DNA of 64,000 nucleotides. Origin: Paenibacillus polygoni (lineage in GTDB: Bacteria > Bacillota > Bacilli > Paenibacillales > Paenibacillaceae). Made by a program: the position numbers and the translations under genes. Under the pieces are notes generated by a model. That model ran no database searches and was not told the origin of the DNA. It worked only from the letters and a program-made list of their open reading frames with translations. Where the stretch lies: NCBI RefSeq assembly GCF_030263935.1, contig NZ_CP127162.1, forward strand, positions 200,001-264,000, read 5' to 3'. The number at the start of each line of letters is the position of its first letter. The first letter of the stretch is position 1. Below, one piece after another: positions 25,347 through 32,715 of this stretch.

Positions 25347-26540
25347 ATGAAAACTGCACCCATAATTGACACTACTGGTTTCCCGAAGGAGTTAATATTA
25401 CTGTTGAAAATTTTAGGCTCTCATTCTTTGGATGAGAGCCATTTTGTCGATGTGGACTGGAATAAATTTCTTGATCTGGCTTTTCACCATCGTGTTTATC
25501 CGATCTTGTATGTGAGATTAAAAGAGTATACCAATACTAGTATACCTCACACTGTAATAAAGGCTCTACATTCTAAGTATTCCACCAATGTAATCAACAT
25601 GTTACGTCTAAGCTCGGAATTAGAGAAGATTAATAAGGAGTTCTTGGATCTTAATATTCAATCCTTATTATTAAAGGGGCCAGTATTAGCATTGAAGCTT
25701 TATGGTGATTTATCACTTAGAACTTCAAAGGATTTGGATATTCTGGTTTCACCCCATCATGTAACACAAGCGGAAGAAATTTTGGTCAGACTTGGATATG
25801 AGACTGAAGAAAAAGATCAAGATGCAATCAATATACGGAAAAGAAAGCAATATCATATTTCATATGTTCATCCGCTACGTTTAACCCAAGTTGAACTACA
25901 TTGGCATATGAGTCTTGAATTACCGGGTCCTTCTTTTGAAGATCTGTGGGAACGCAGAATTACAGCAACCGTATCAAGCAGCCCAATAAATTATTTAGGC
26001 AATGAAGATTTACTTGTGTATCTTGTTTCTCATGGATCAAAGCATGGATGGTTCCGTTTGCGTTGGCTCTATGATATTGATCAAATGATGAGTAAAGATA
26101 TGATCAATATTGAGAAGTTGAAGCAAATCTACAAAAGCGATGGAGGCCAACACCTAGCTGGCCAATCTCTTTTATTAACCTCTAAACTTTTCTCAACAAG
26201 ATTGCCAAATCAACTTGAAATATTAACACATAATAAACGCTCGCAGAAGTTGGCTTACTCTGCACTTTTCTTTATAAAAAATAAAGTAGATCTATCTCCA
26301 GATGGGGATAAACATATCTTAGGTCTACATAAACATTATCTATATTCACTTATGACATGGAAACAAAAATTGTCGCAAATAATTGTTTACCTTTATCCTA
26401 GTCCTAAGGATGTATTGCTTCTCCCATTGCCGAAATCACTTCACTTTCTGTATTTCCCTCTTCGACCATTCCTTTGGCTATGGAGGAGTTTAAGAAAAGA
26501 GTCTGAATCAGAAGGAAAGTTATTTAAGTTGGGGAGATAA
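25347..26540 (+). CDS. Nucleotidyltransferase-family protein (NTP_transf_5-like) in lasso cluster
   Basis: A 397-residue soluble protein. The block LLLKGPVLALKLYGDLSLR then TSKDLDILV at residues 112-139 is the nucleotidyltransferase-fold signature of the uncharacterised NTP_transf_5 family, with the DxD pair as probable metal ligands. Members recur in Firmicute lasso and related peptide clusters, but their role is unsettled. One suggestion is further modification of the phosphorylated peptide. ATG follows AGAGAGG. It is more AT-rich than the B1-B2-D genes that follow. Confidence 0.75.
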   Translation: MKTAPIIDTTGFPKELILLLKILGSHSLDESHFVDVDWNKFLDLAFHHRVYPILYVRLKEYTNTSIPHTVIKALHSKYSTNVINMLRLSSELEKINKEFLDLNIQSLLLKGPVLALKLYGDLSLRTSKDLDILVSPHHVTQAEEILVRLGYETEEKDQDAINIRKRKQYHISYVHPLRLTQVELHWHMSLELPGPSFEDLWERRITATVSSSPINYLGNEDLLVYLVSHGSKHGWFRLRWLYDIDQMMSKDMINIEKLKQIYKSDGGQHLAGQSLLLTSKLFSTRLPNQLEILTHNKRSQKLAYSALFFIKNKVDLSPDGDKHILGLHKHYLYSLMTWKQKLSQIIVYLYPSPKDVLLLPLPKSLHFLYFPLRPFLWLWRSLRKESESEGKLFKLGR

Positions 26541-26597
26541 TGTTCCTGTAATGCAAATCGACACTTCCCACAATCTCATAACTTCGTATAAATCATG

Positions 26598-26643
26598 TAT
26601 ACTAAATGGCACGTCATTGCTATAATTGATACAGAATGTATCA
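26598..26643 (+). promoter_or_regulatory. Internal promoter with overlapping palindrome before B1
   Basis: TATACT (weak -35), 17 nt, then an extended -10 TGCTATAAT at 26618-26626. TGATAC-AGAAT-GTATCA (26627-26643) is a perfect palindrome right at the expected start site, suiting an operator. B1-B2-D could thus be expressed separately from the preceding gene. Confidence 0.5.
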
Positions 26644-26668
26644 GTTATTTTTAAGGGAGGTTCTTTCC

Positions 26669-26962
26669 ATGAGCGTTGAATTCATCACAGCGGATGATCA
26701 TATCGTACAATCCGAAGGTTTCCTGGTTAGTGATATGGATGGCGAAAAGGTGATGCTGAGCATCGAGAACGGTAAGTATTATAATCTGGGTCTGATCGGC
26801 GGCCGGATCTGGGAACTGGCCGCTTCACCTGTGACCATCGCTGGCATGGTTGAGCAACTAGTAACCGAGTATGAGATCGAACCTGAGGTGTGCGAGCAGC
26901 AAGTACATACATTCCTGAAGCAGCTCATCTCTGAGGGGCTTGTGCAGGTGAAACAGCAGTAA
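26669..26962 (+). CDS. padeB1: Lasso peptide B1 protein (PqqD-like RRE)
   Basis: A 97-residue PqqD-fold protein that binds the leader and presents the precursor to the B2 protease. KVMLSIENGKYYNLGLIGGRIWEL and TEYEIEPEVCEQQVHTFLKQL are typical; the first is given as KVMLSIENGKYYNLG then LIGGRIWEL. ATG 26669 follows AAGGGAGG with an 8-nt gap; the in-frame ATG at 26636 lies upstream of that site and is rejected. Its stop overlaps the B2 start (TAATG), implying translational coupling. Confidence 0.92.
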   Translation: MSVEFITADDHIVQSEGFLVSDMDGEKVMLSIENGKYYNLGLIGGRIWELAASPVTIAGMVEQLVTEYEIEPEVCEQQVHTFLKQLISEGLVQVKQQ

Positions 26963-27444
26963 TGCGTCTCTATAAAAAAGCACGCAAGTTTATGTCTTAT
27001 CCACCCGATATGAAGCGGATGTTCTTTGAAGCTTATTTTTACCTTGCCTGGGGGAGAGTGTTTAAGCTGCTTCCCTTTTCCAAGGTAGCTCCCTCTTTAG
27101 GGGCGCATATGAAGGAAACCCCTTCAACAGGCTATACGGAACAGGATCTTTTGCTATTGCGTAAGATCTCCAGGACAGTCCATGTCATGAGCCGTCTTAC
27201 TTTATGGGAGAGTCAGTGTTTAGTTAAGGCGGTCGCTGCGATGAAGATGCTTGAACGAAGAGGAATTTCGTGCACACTTTATCTGGGGAGTGGCCGGGAT
27301 GAGAAGGGGCAGATGGCTGCTCACGCTTGGCTACGCAGCGGTCCATATATTGTAACTGGTAAAGAAGGCCATGAAAGGTACGCTGTTGTAGGGATTTTTG
27401 GGAAGGAAGTAAAGGGAGCAACTTTATCGCCCATGAAGCGGTGA
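26962..27444 (+). CDS. padeB2: Lasso peptide B2 leader peptidase (transglutaminase-like)
   Basis: A 160-residue cysteine protease that removes the precursor leader after Met19. The catalytic Cys86 lies in WESQCLVKA and the His121 in AAHAWLRSG, as in the transglutaminase-like B2 family. The ATG overlaps the B1 stop, and the end overlaps the reading frame of the exporter. With B1 it forms the split B enzyme usual in Firmicutes. Confidence 0.92.
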   Translation: MRLYKKARKFMSYPPDMKRMFFEAYFYLAWGRVFKLLPFSKVAPSLGAHMKETPSTGYTEQDLLLLRKISRTVHVMSRLTLWESQCLVKAVAAMKMLERRGISCTLYLGSGRDEKGQMAAHAWLRSGPYIVTGKEGHERYAVVGIFGKEVKGATLSPMKR

Positions 27445-27473
27445 TCCGTCATCCGCACAAGGAGTTATGTATA

Positions 27474-29279
27474 TTGAAGGATCTATTTTATTTTATTCGT
27501 AAAATGCACCATTTCGCAGGTATGAAGTTATACATAAATATGTCCATGACATTGTTCATCAGTTTACTAGATGGAATAGGAATCTATCTGATCGTTCCTC
27601 TCCTCAGCATTATAGGTATATTTAACACCAATTTGGATGGGATACCGCTTATCTCCTTACTACAAGACTTCATCAATTCATGGTCATTCGAACTGAATTT
27701 ACCGATGGTGCTGGCGCTATATGTCATGATTGTTGGGGGACAGGCACTGCTTCAGCGGAGTCAGACCTTATTGAATGCAAAGATTCTACAGGGTTTTATT
27801 CGCAGACTTCGGGTGGAGACGTACCAGGGATTGCTGCAGGCGAAGTGGGAGTTCTTCTTACGGAGACGGAAGTCGGATTTTAATCATGTGATGTCTAATG
27901 AGCTCGGGCGTGTGAATTACGGAACATCTTTATTCTTGCAAATGATTACTTCCGTTCTGTTCACGATAATACAGATTGGCCTTGCTCTATGGTTGTCACC
28001 TATGTTAACACTCGTTGTTCTCATTAGCGGCGGGCTGCTTGCTCTATTCGGGCGTAGGTTTATTAAGAAGTCCAAGCGTATTGGGGAGGAGACAACAGAG
28101 CTGTCTAAGTATTACTTTGCGGGAATTAATGATCATTTCAATGGAATTAAGGATATTAAAAGCAATCGGTTAGAGCAGTCTCATATTCACTGGTTCAAAA
28201 ATTTATCTCGAAGAATGGAAGATAACTTTATCCAATTTGGAAAAATGAATTCTTTGTCCCAGCTCATTTATCGTCTCTCCTCGGTTGTTCTTGTTGCGGG
28301 CTTCGTGTATTTGGCGCTTGAGGTATTCCATACGCCACCAGAGGAATTGATTGTGGTTATTCTCATTTTCTCGCGTTTATGGCCAAGGTTTATTAGTATT
28401 CAATCGAATACAGAGCAGCTTGCTTCCAATTTCCCTGCGTTCCGAGCTATGCGTAAGTTACAGATGGAATATGAGGCAGATCAGGAACTTGAAGATGTAA
28501 CTGCCGTTATTAAACCACATGAGTTCCAAATGAAATATGGAATTGAATGCCGGGATGTTGATTATCGGTATGATTCGAATTCATCTGTGTATGCTTTAAC
28601 GGATATTAATGTTCATATTCCTGCTAATCGTATGACAGCAATTGTAGGGAAATCCGGTGCCGGCAAGAGCACGCTTATTGATATGCTCATGGGGTTAATT
28701 CAACCGGAAAATGGGGAAGTCTTGATCGACGGGGTATCACTTCGAGATGATCAGCAGCTTCTTGGACTGCGCGGAGCCATTGGTTATGTAGCGCAGGATC
28801 CATTTCTTTTCAATGAGAGTATTCGGGACAACTTGAAACTCGTTGCTCCTAATGCAGACGATGCTGAGCTATGGGAAGCGTTGAAGTTCTCTGCCGCGGA
28901 TGAATTTATTCGTAAGTCTCCGCAAGGGTTAGACACAATTATCGGTGACCGCGGAATCCGCTTATCGGGAGGAGAACGTCAGCGGCTCGTTCTTGCAAGG
29001 GCTATCTTGAAACGTCCATCAATTCTTGTATTAGATGAAGCAACAAGTGCGCTAGACAGTGAAAATGAACGACTTATCCAAGAAGCGCTGGAGCTTCTTA
29101 AGGGAAAAATGACGATTATCGTTATTGCACACCGGCTGTCCACCATCCGAAATGCTGATCAGGTCATTGTGATGGAAGAGGGTAACGTAATTCAACAAGG
29201 TGGATACCAGCAATTGTCGCAGGAAAGTAAAGGTACCTTCAGACAGTTGCTCAATTACCAGACGGGTGTTCAGGCGTAG
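27474..29279 (+). CDS. padeD: Lasso peptide ABC exporter (fused permease-ATPase)
   Basis: About 601 residues. Six membrane helices fill the first 310 residues. The ATPase follows with Walker A GKSGAGKST, signature LSGGERQRLVLARA and Walker B ILVLDEATSALD. Such half-exporters secrete the mature lasso peptide and give self-immunity. An open frame also allows GTG 27441, overlapping the B2 stop; I favour TTG 27474, which has AAGGAG 9 nt upstream. It ends the plus-strand arm before a terminator. Confidence 0.9.
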   Translation: MKDLFYFIRKMHHFAGMKLYINMSMTLFISLLDGIGIYLIVPLLSIIGIFNTNLDGIPLISLLQDFINSWSFELNLPMVLALYVMIVGGQALLQRSQTLLNAKILQGFIRRLRVETYQGLLQAKWEFFLRRRKSDFNHVMSNELGRVNYGTSLFLQMITSVLFTIIQIGLALWLSPMLTLVVLISGGLLALFGRRFIKKSKRIGEETTELSKYYFAGINDHFNGIKDIKSNRLEQSHIHWFKNLSRRMEDNFIQFGKMNSLSQLIYRLSSVVLVAGFVYLALEVFHTPPEELIVVILIFSRLWPRFISIQSNTEQLASNFPAFRAMRKLQMEYEADQELEDVTAVIKPHEFQMKYGIECRDVDYRYDSNSSVYALTDINVHIPANRMTAIVGKSGAGKSTLIDMLMGLIQPENGEVLIDGVSLRDDQQLLGLRGAIGYVAQDPFLFNESIRDNLKLVAPNADDAELWEALKFSAADEFIRKSPQGLDTIIGDRGIRLSGGERQRLVLARAILKRPSILVLDEATSALDSENERLIQEALELLKGKMTIIVIAHRLSTIRNADQVIVMEEGNVIQQGGYQQLSQESKGTFRQLLNYQTGVQA

Positions 29280-29305
29280 TGATTAGCTAGCCTTTGAATC
29301 TGCGC

Positions 29306-29348
29306 AGGCAGCTGTTCCTTAGGATTGAGAGGACAGCTGCCTTTTTTG
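29306..29348 (+). terminator. Terminator ending the lasso cluster
   Basis: AGGCAGCTGT pairs with ACAGCTGCCT, followed by six T. Confidence 0.88.
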
Positions 29349-29404
29349 TGTTATTTAGAATAGGATAAAAATGATATTATCACTTAAATTTTGTGCCTCA
29401 GATA

Positions 29405-29500
29405 TAAAGGATTTGGTTTTATCGAGGTCGAAGGCGGCTGCAAATCATAGGATGAAGGCGATCGAGTCGAGTTCAATATCGTTGAAGGCAGCTCAAATTT
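29405..29500 (+). pseudogene. Internally deleted csp remnant
   Basis: AAAGGATTTGGTTTTATCGA at 29407 matches csp codons KGFGFIE, and GTCGAGTTCAATATCGTTGA at 29466 matches VEFNIV. About 40-50 nt encoding the middle are missing. It sits 340 nt upstream of the first intact csp gene. Confidence 0.8.
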
Positions 29501-29597
29501 AGAGGAGGTTTAACGCTTTATCAGCATTTAATGTGTTTTTTAGTTGTTGGAATATCATATTTTTTTATTAAGAGTAGCTTTTTAGATGGAATTGTGC

Positions 29598-29741
29598 TAT
29601 ACTAAGTTTATTGAATTGTTGACCTGAAAAAATCCGCATAGCGTAGAGGGTTATTCTTCTAAATAATAACCTTGTCCCCTATGTGTATTTTTATTTAAGG
29701 TAAGAATTTCATGTAAATTTAAAAATTAGGTGGTAATAACA
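29598..29741 (+). promoter_or_regulatory. csp-1 promoter and structured 5' leader
   Basis: Extended -10 TGCTATACT, then a leader of about 130 nt. CATAGCGTAGAGGGTTATT and AATAACCTTGTCCCCTATG form an imperfect hairpin followed by TATTTTTATTT, then AGGTGG before the ATG. The same leader precedes all four csp genes. Confidence 0.75.
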
Positions 29742-29942
29742 ATGGAAACAGGAACAGTAAAATGGTTTAACGCAGAAAAAGGATTTGGCTTTATCGAAGT
29801 TGAAGGCGGAGACGATGTATTCGTACATTTCAGCGCAATCACTGGCGAAGGTTTCAAATCTTTGGACGAAGGACAACGTGTTGAATTCAACATCGTTCAA
29901 GGCCAACGTGGCGCACAAGCTGAAAATGTTGTAAAACTATAA
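29742..29942 (+). CDS. Cold shock protein (copy 1)
   Basis: A 66-residue CspA/CspB-family RNA chaperone starting [23 protein letters not shown]1 is KGFGFIEV and RNP2 is [11 protein letters not shown] 29742 has AGGTGG 8 nt upstream, and the longer frame is a shadow of the leader. The protein is identical to copy 2. Expression is probably controlled by the long leader and by temperature. Confidence 0.96.
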   Translation: METGTVKWFNAEKGFGFIEVEGGDDVFVHFSAITGEGFKSLDEGQRVEFNIVQGQRGAQAENVVKL

Positions 29943-29955
29943 TTTTAGCTTTAAA

Positions 29956-29990
29956 AAGCTCCAAACCTTAGGTTTGGGGCTTTTTTTTAT
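29956..29990 (+). terminator. csp-1 terminator
   Basis: AGCTCCAAACC and GGTTTGGGGCT pair around TTA, followed by a T-run. Confidence 0.9.
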
Positions 29991-30222
29991 TTTAAATTAT
30001 ATATAAGACTCTCCAGTGAAAGGTTGTGGGTGGGATCTATGTAATTTAGATTTCTTCACAAAAACCCCGCTTCCTGATGAAACAGGGAACGAGGTTTTAT
30101 ATAAAGAACAGCTTTTTACCAGCTCACTACTCCGTTTACGAAGATTCAAATAGATGAGCCAGTAAAGTCTGGGTTTATTGTTATCGGCTATTACTGTCAC
30201 CAACGGATAGATCTAGGTTATC

Positions 30223-30752
30223 TTATCTCCAAGTGGTTACCGTCTCCACAGGCAGGCGATACGATTCGAATCCTTCGCTGGCTGCTTTGCCAATCGTAAT
30301 GAGCATAATCGGTACATAACGATCTTTATCAAGGCCGTACACTTCAGCGATTTGAACCTTCTCATAACCACCAATCGCATTGGTGTCATAACCGTGTGCA
30401 CGTGCAACAAGCATAAGCTGCATGGATACCAGACCAGCATCTAGTATGTTGGTTTCTCTTAGTGTTGATTCCGGCATCACTTTATAAAATTGTCCAATGG
30501 CGTTCATCTGTTGCTCTTTCACTTCGCTAGGCATATATCCCAGCTCAACCGCTCTTTCATAAATTTCTTCCGCATAATCAAAGTTATCCATATCGGCAAA
30601 AACAGCGATTACCGCTGATGAGCTCATGACTTTATCTTTGTTGAATCTGGCAAGATGGCTAAGTGTTTCTTTTCCTTCTTCGCTATCGATGACTACAAAA
30701 CGCCAAGGTTGCAAATTGACGGATGAGGGAGCACGTGAGGCCTTCGCTATTA
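30223..30752 (-). pseudogene. Nitroreductase-family gene lacking its N-terminus
   Basis: The frame encodes QPWRFVVIDSEEGK, then AGLVSMQLMLVARAHGYDTNA and GLDKDRYVPIMLITIGK, given in parts; these are typical of FMN-dependent nitroreductases. In-frame similarity continues 5' of the first ATG (KASRAPSSVNL), but then meets TAA and TAG near 30755. The roughly 30 N-terminal residues carrying the FMN-binding Arg-Arg-Ser motif are absent. It is most likely a 5'-truncated remnant. An internal ATG could still give a 163-residue fragment. Confidence 0.78.
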
Positions 30753-30920
30753 TTTTTTTGCAAATACATAAAATGACATCACTAAAAATGGCCCTGAAAA
30801 TAAAGGATTCTCCTCAATAAGGAAGATAAGCATTAGATCAATTTCCCGAAATGTCATATTTCTTTAGAGACAAAATCCATTTAATTATATTAAAGAGTAG
30901 CTTTTTAGCTCACGCTGTGC

Positions 30921-31063
30921 TATAATAAGTTTATTGAAGTATTGACCTAGCGAATTCACATAGGGGACAAGGTTATTCTTTAAAAATAATAACCTTGTCC
31001 CCTATGTGTATTTTTATTAAGGTAAGAATTTCATGTAAATTTAAAAATTAGGTGGTAATAACA
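30921..31063 (+). promoter_or_regulatory. csp-2 promoter and structured 5' leader
   Basis: TGCTATAAT extended -10. The leader hairpin here is a perfect 21-bp stem (30957-30977 with 30988-31008) and a 10-nt loop, followed by TATTTTTATT. It resembles an intrinsic terminator placed before the gene. Confidence 0.8.
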
Positions 31064-31264
31064 ATGGAAACAGGAACAGTAAAATGGTTTAACGCAGAAA
31101 AAGGATTTGGCTTTATCGAAGTTGAAGGCGGAGACGATGTATTCGTACATTTCAGCGCAATCACTGGCGAAGGTTTCAAATCTTTGGACGAAGGTCAACG
31201 TGTTGAATTCAACATCGTTCAAGGCCAACGTGGCGCACAAGCTGAAAATGTTGTAAAACTATAA
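31064..31264 (+). CDS. Cold shock protein (copy 2)
   Basis: A 66-residue csp identical in protein to copy 1 and nearly identical in DNA, so a recent duplication or gene conversion. It has the same RNP1 and RNP2 motifs and the same AGGTGG ribosome site. Its leader differs in having the perfect hairpin. Confidence 0.96.
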   Translation: METGTVKWFNAEKGFGFIEVEGGDDVFVHFSAITGEGFKSLDEGQRVEFNIVQGQRGAQAENVVKL

Positions 31265-31277
31265 TTTTAGCTTTAAA

Positions 31278-31312
31278 AAGCTCCAAACCTTAGGTTTGGG
31301 GCTTTTTTTTAT
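31278..31312 (+). terminator. csp-2 terminator
   Basis: Same hairpin as csp-1 (AGCTCCAAACC/GGTTTGGGGCT) with a T-run. Confidence 0.9.
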
Positions 31313-31507
31313 TTGCGATTTAAGTTTAGTTCAGTCTAGATAGATGAGGTGGATCAGCGAAACTTTGGTCTAGTCCTAGCGTTTTTTGTTAGTACATGAA
31401 TAGTCGTTAAAACATATGTGAAAACTCTTTTGAGAGGATATTTGTCAAAAGAAGTGGTCTGTGTTCAAATAAAGGCATAATGATAACGGAGGAGCTATCG
31501 AATAAAA

Positions 31508-32182
31508 ATGGCTAAATCCATCGTAGAAAAATTAAATTTACATAAATACAATGAAGTCGCTGTTTTGGATGCCCCAGAAGGCTCGAATTACTTAGCTGAA
31601 TTAACAGGTTATGATACAGAGCTTATAGACCATCATGCATATGATCTCATATTTGCTTTTGTACTGAATATGGATTCGTTAAAAGCTCTGGTAGATCGTG
31701 TGATTGTGAATCAGCATCTTCAGACAGGTGGATATCTCTTTGCAGCGTATCCTAAAAAGGGAAACAAAGTCTATCCCACATTTATTCACCGTGACGAATT
31801 GTTAGAAGGGCTTGGCAGTGACGAGAATGGTTATGTCGGGACAAGTAATATTAAATTTGCGCGAATGGTGGGATTGGACTCCATCTTTACCGTAGTTGGA
31901 CTAAAAGAAGACGCGAAGAACAAGCAGAAAGCTTCTTCTAAACCAAGCGGGTATGTAGATGATTATATTTCATTTATACCAAGTGTCGAAAAGGATCTCT
32001 ATGATACGCCGGATTTACTCGCCTTCTACCAATCACTAACCCCTGGCTATCGCAAAGACTGGGCACGTTATGTCTACAGTGCAAAACAAGAGCAAACGAG
32101 AGAAAAAAGGCGTGAGGAGATGAAAATGATCCTTCGCAAAGGGTATAAAAGTCGTGAACTATATCGCCGGGATCAATCATAG
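31508..32182 (+). CDS. YdeI/OmpD-associated (OmdA) domain protein
   Basis: A 224-residue soluble protein. The C-terminal GYRKDWARYVYSAKQEQTR then EKRREEMKMILRKGYKSRE is the YdeI/OmdA signature, often labelled bacteriocin-protection. The N-terminal 140 residues (VAVLDAPEGSNYLAEL, LIFAFVLNMDSLKALV) match a DUF3052-like segment that often precedes it. A GGAGG site stands before the ATG. Function is unproven. It is a single gene followed by an inverted repeat at 32201-32241. Confidence 0.75.
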   Translation: MAKSIVEKLNLHKYNEVAVLDAPEGSNYLAELTGYDTELIDHHAYDLIFAFVLNMDSLKALVDRVIVNQHLQTGGYLFAAYPKKGNKVYPTFIHRDELLEGLGSDENGYVGTSNIKFARMVGLDSIFTVVGLKEDAKNKQKASSKPSGYVDDYISFIPSVEKDLYDTPDLLAFYQSLTPGYRKDWARYVYSAKQEQTREKRREEMKMILRKGYKSRELYRRDQS

Positions 32183-32330
32183 AAAGTCGTATAAAAATAA
32201 AGCGAAGGTCCACTCATATAAATGAGTGGCACCGCTTATTCAGGCGAAGAACCAATGAGAAATAGCTCCCATCTAAATCACTTCCACATTATACCTGAAC
32301 GTTTAAGTAGCTAATTTCTCTGTGATGTGC

Positions 32331-32474
32331 TATAATTAGTTTATTGAAGTAATTGACCTAGAGAAATCCGCATAGCGTAGAGGGTTATTCTTTAAATAAT
32401 AACCTTGTCCCCTATGTGTATTTTTATTTAAGGTAAGAATTTCATGTAAATTTAAAAATTAGGTGGTAATAACA
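32331..32474 (+). promoter_or_regulatory. csp-3 promoter and structured 5' leader
   Basis: TGCTATAAT extended -10, imperfect leader hairpin (CATAGCGTAGAGGGTTATT with AATAACCTTGTCCCCTATG) and AGGTGG. Confidence 0.75.
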
Positions 32475-32675
32475 ATGGAAACAGGAACAGTAAAATGGTT
32501 TAACGCAGAAAAAGGATTTGGCTTTATCGAGGTTGAAGGCGGAAGCGACGTATTCGTACACTTCAGCGCAATCACTGGCGAAGGTTTCAAATCTTTGGAC
32601 GAAGGTCAACGTGTTGAATTCAACATCACACAAGGCCAACGTGGTCCACAAGCTGAGAATGTTGTAAAACTGTAG
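32475..32675 (+). CDS. Cold shock protein (copy 3)
   Basis: A 66-residue csp. It differs from copies 1 and 2 at a few residues ([15 protein letters not shown]). RNP1 KGFGFIEV and RNP2 VFVHFSAI are intact. Its terminator is the target of the IS1182-family insertion that follows. Confidence 0.96.
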   Translation: METGTVKWFNAEKGFGFIEVEGGSDVFVHFSAITGEGFKSLDEGQRVEFNITQGQRGPQAENVVKL

Positions 32676-32690
32676 TATTCAGTTTTCAAA

Positions 32691-32715
32691 AGACCCAAAC
32701 GTTAGGTTTGGGTCT
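32691..32715 (+). repeat. Left copy of duplicated csp-3 terminator hairpin (target site)
   Basis: AGACCCAAAC, GTTA, then GGTTTGGGTCT-type stem, 25 nt, identical to 34263-34287. The T-run that should follow is replaced by the IS left end. Confidence 0.9.
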
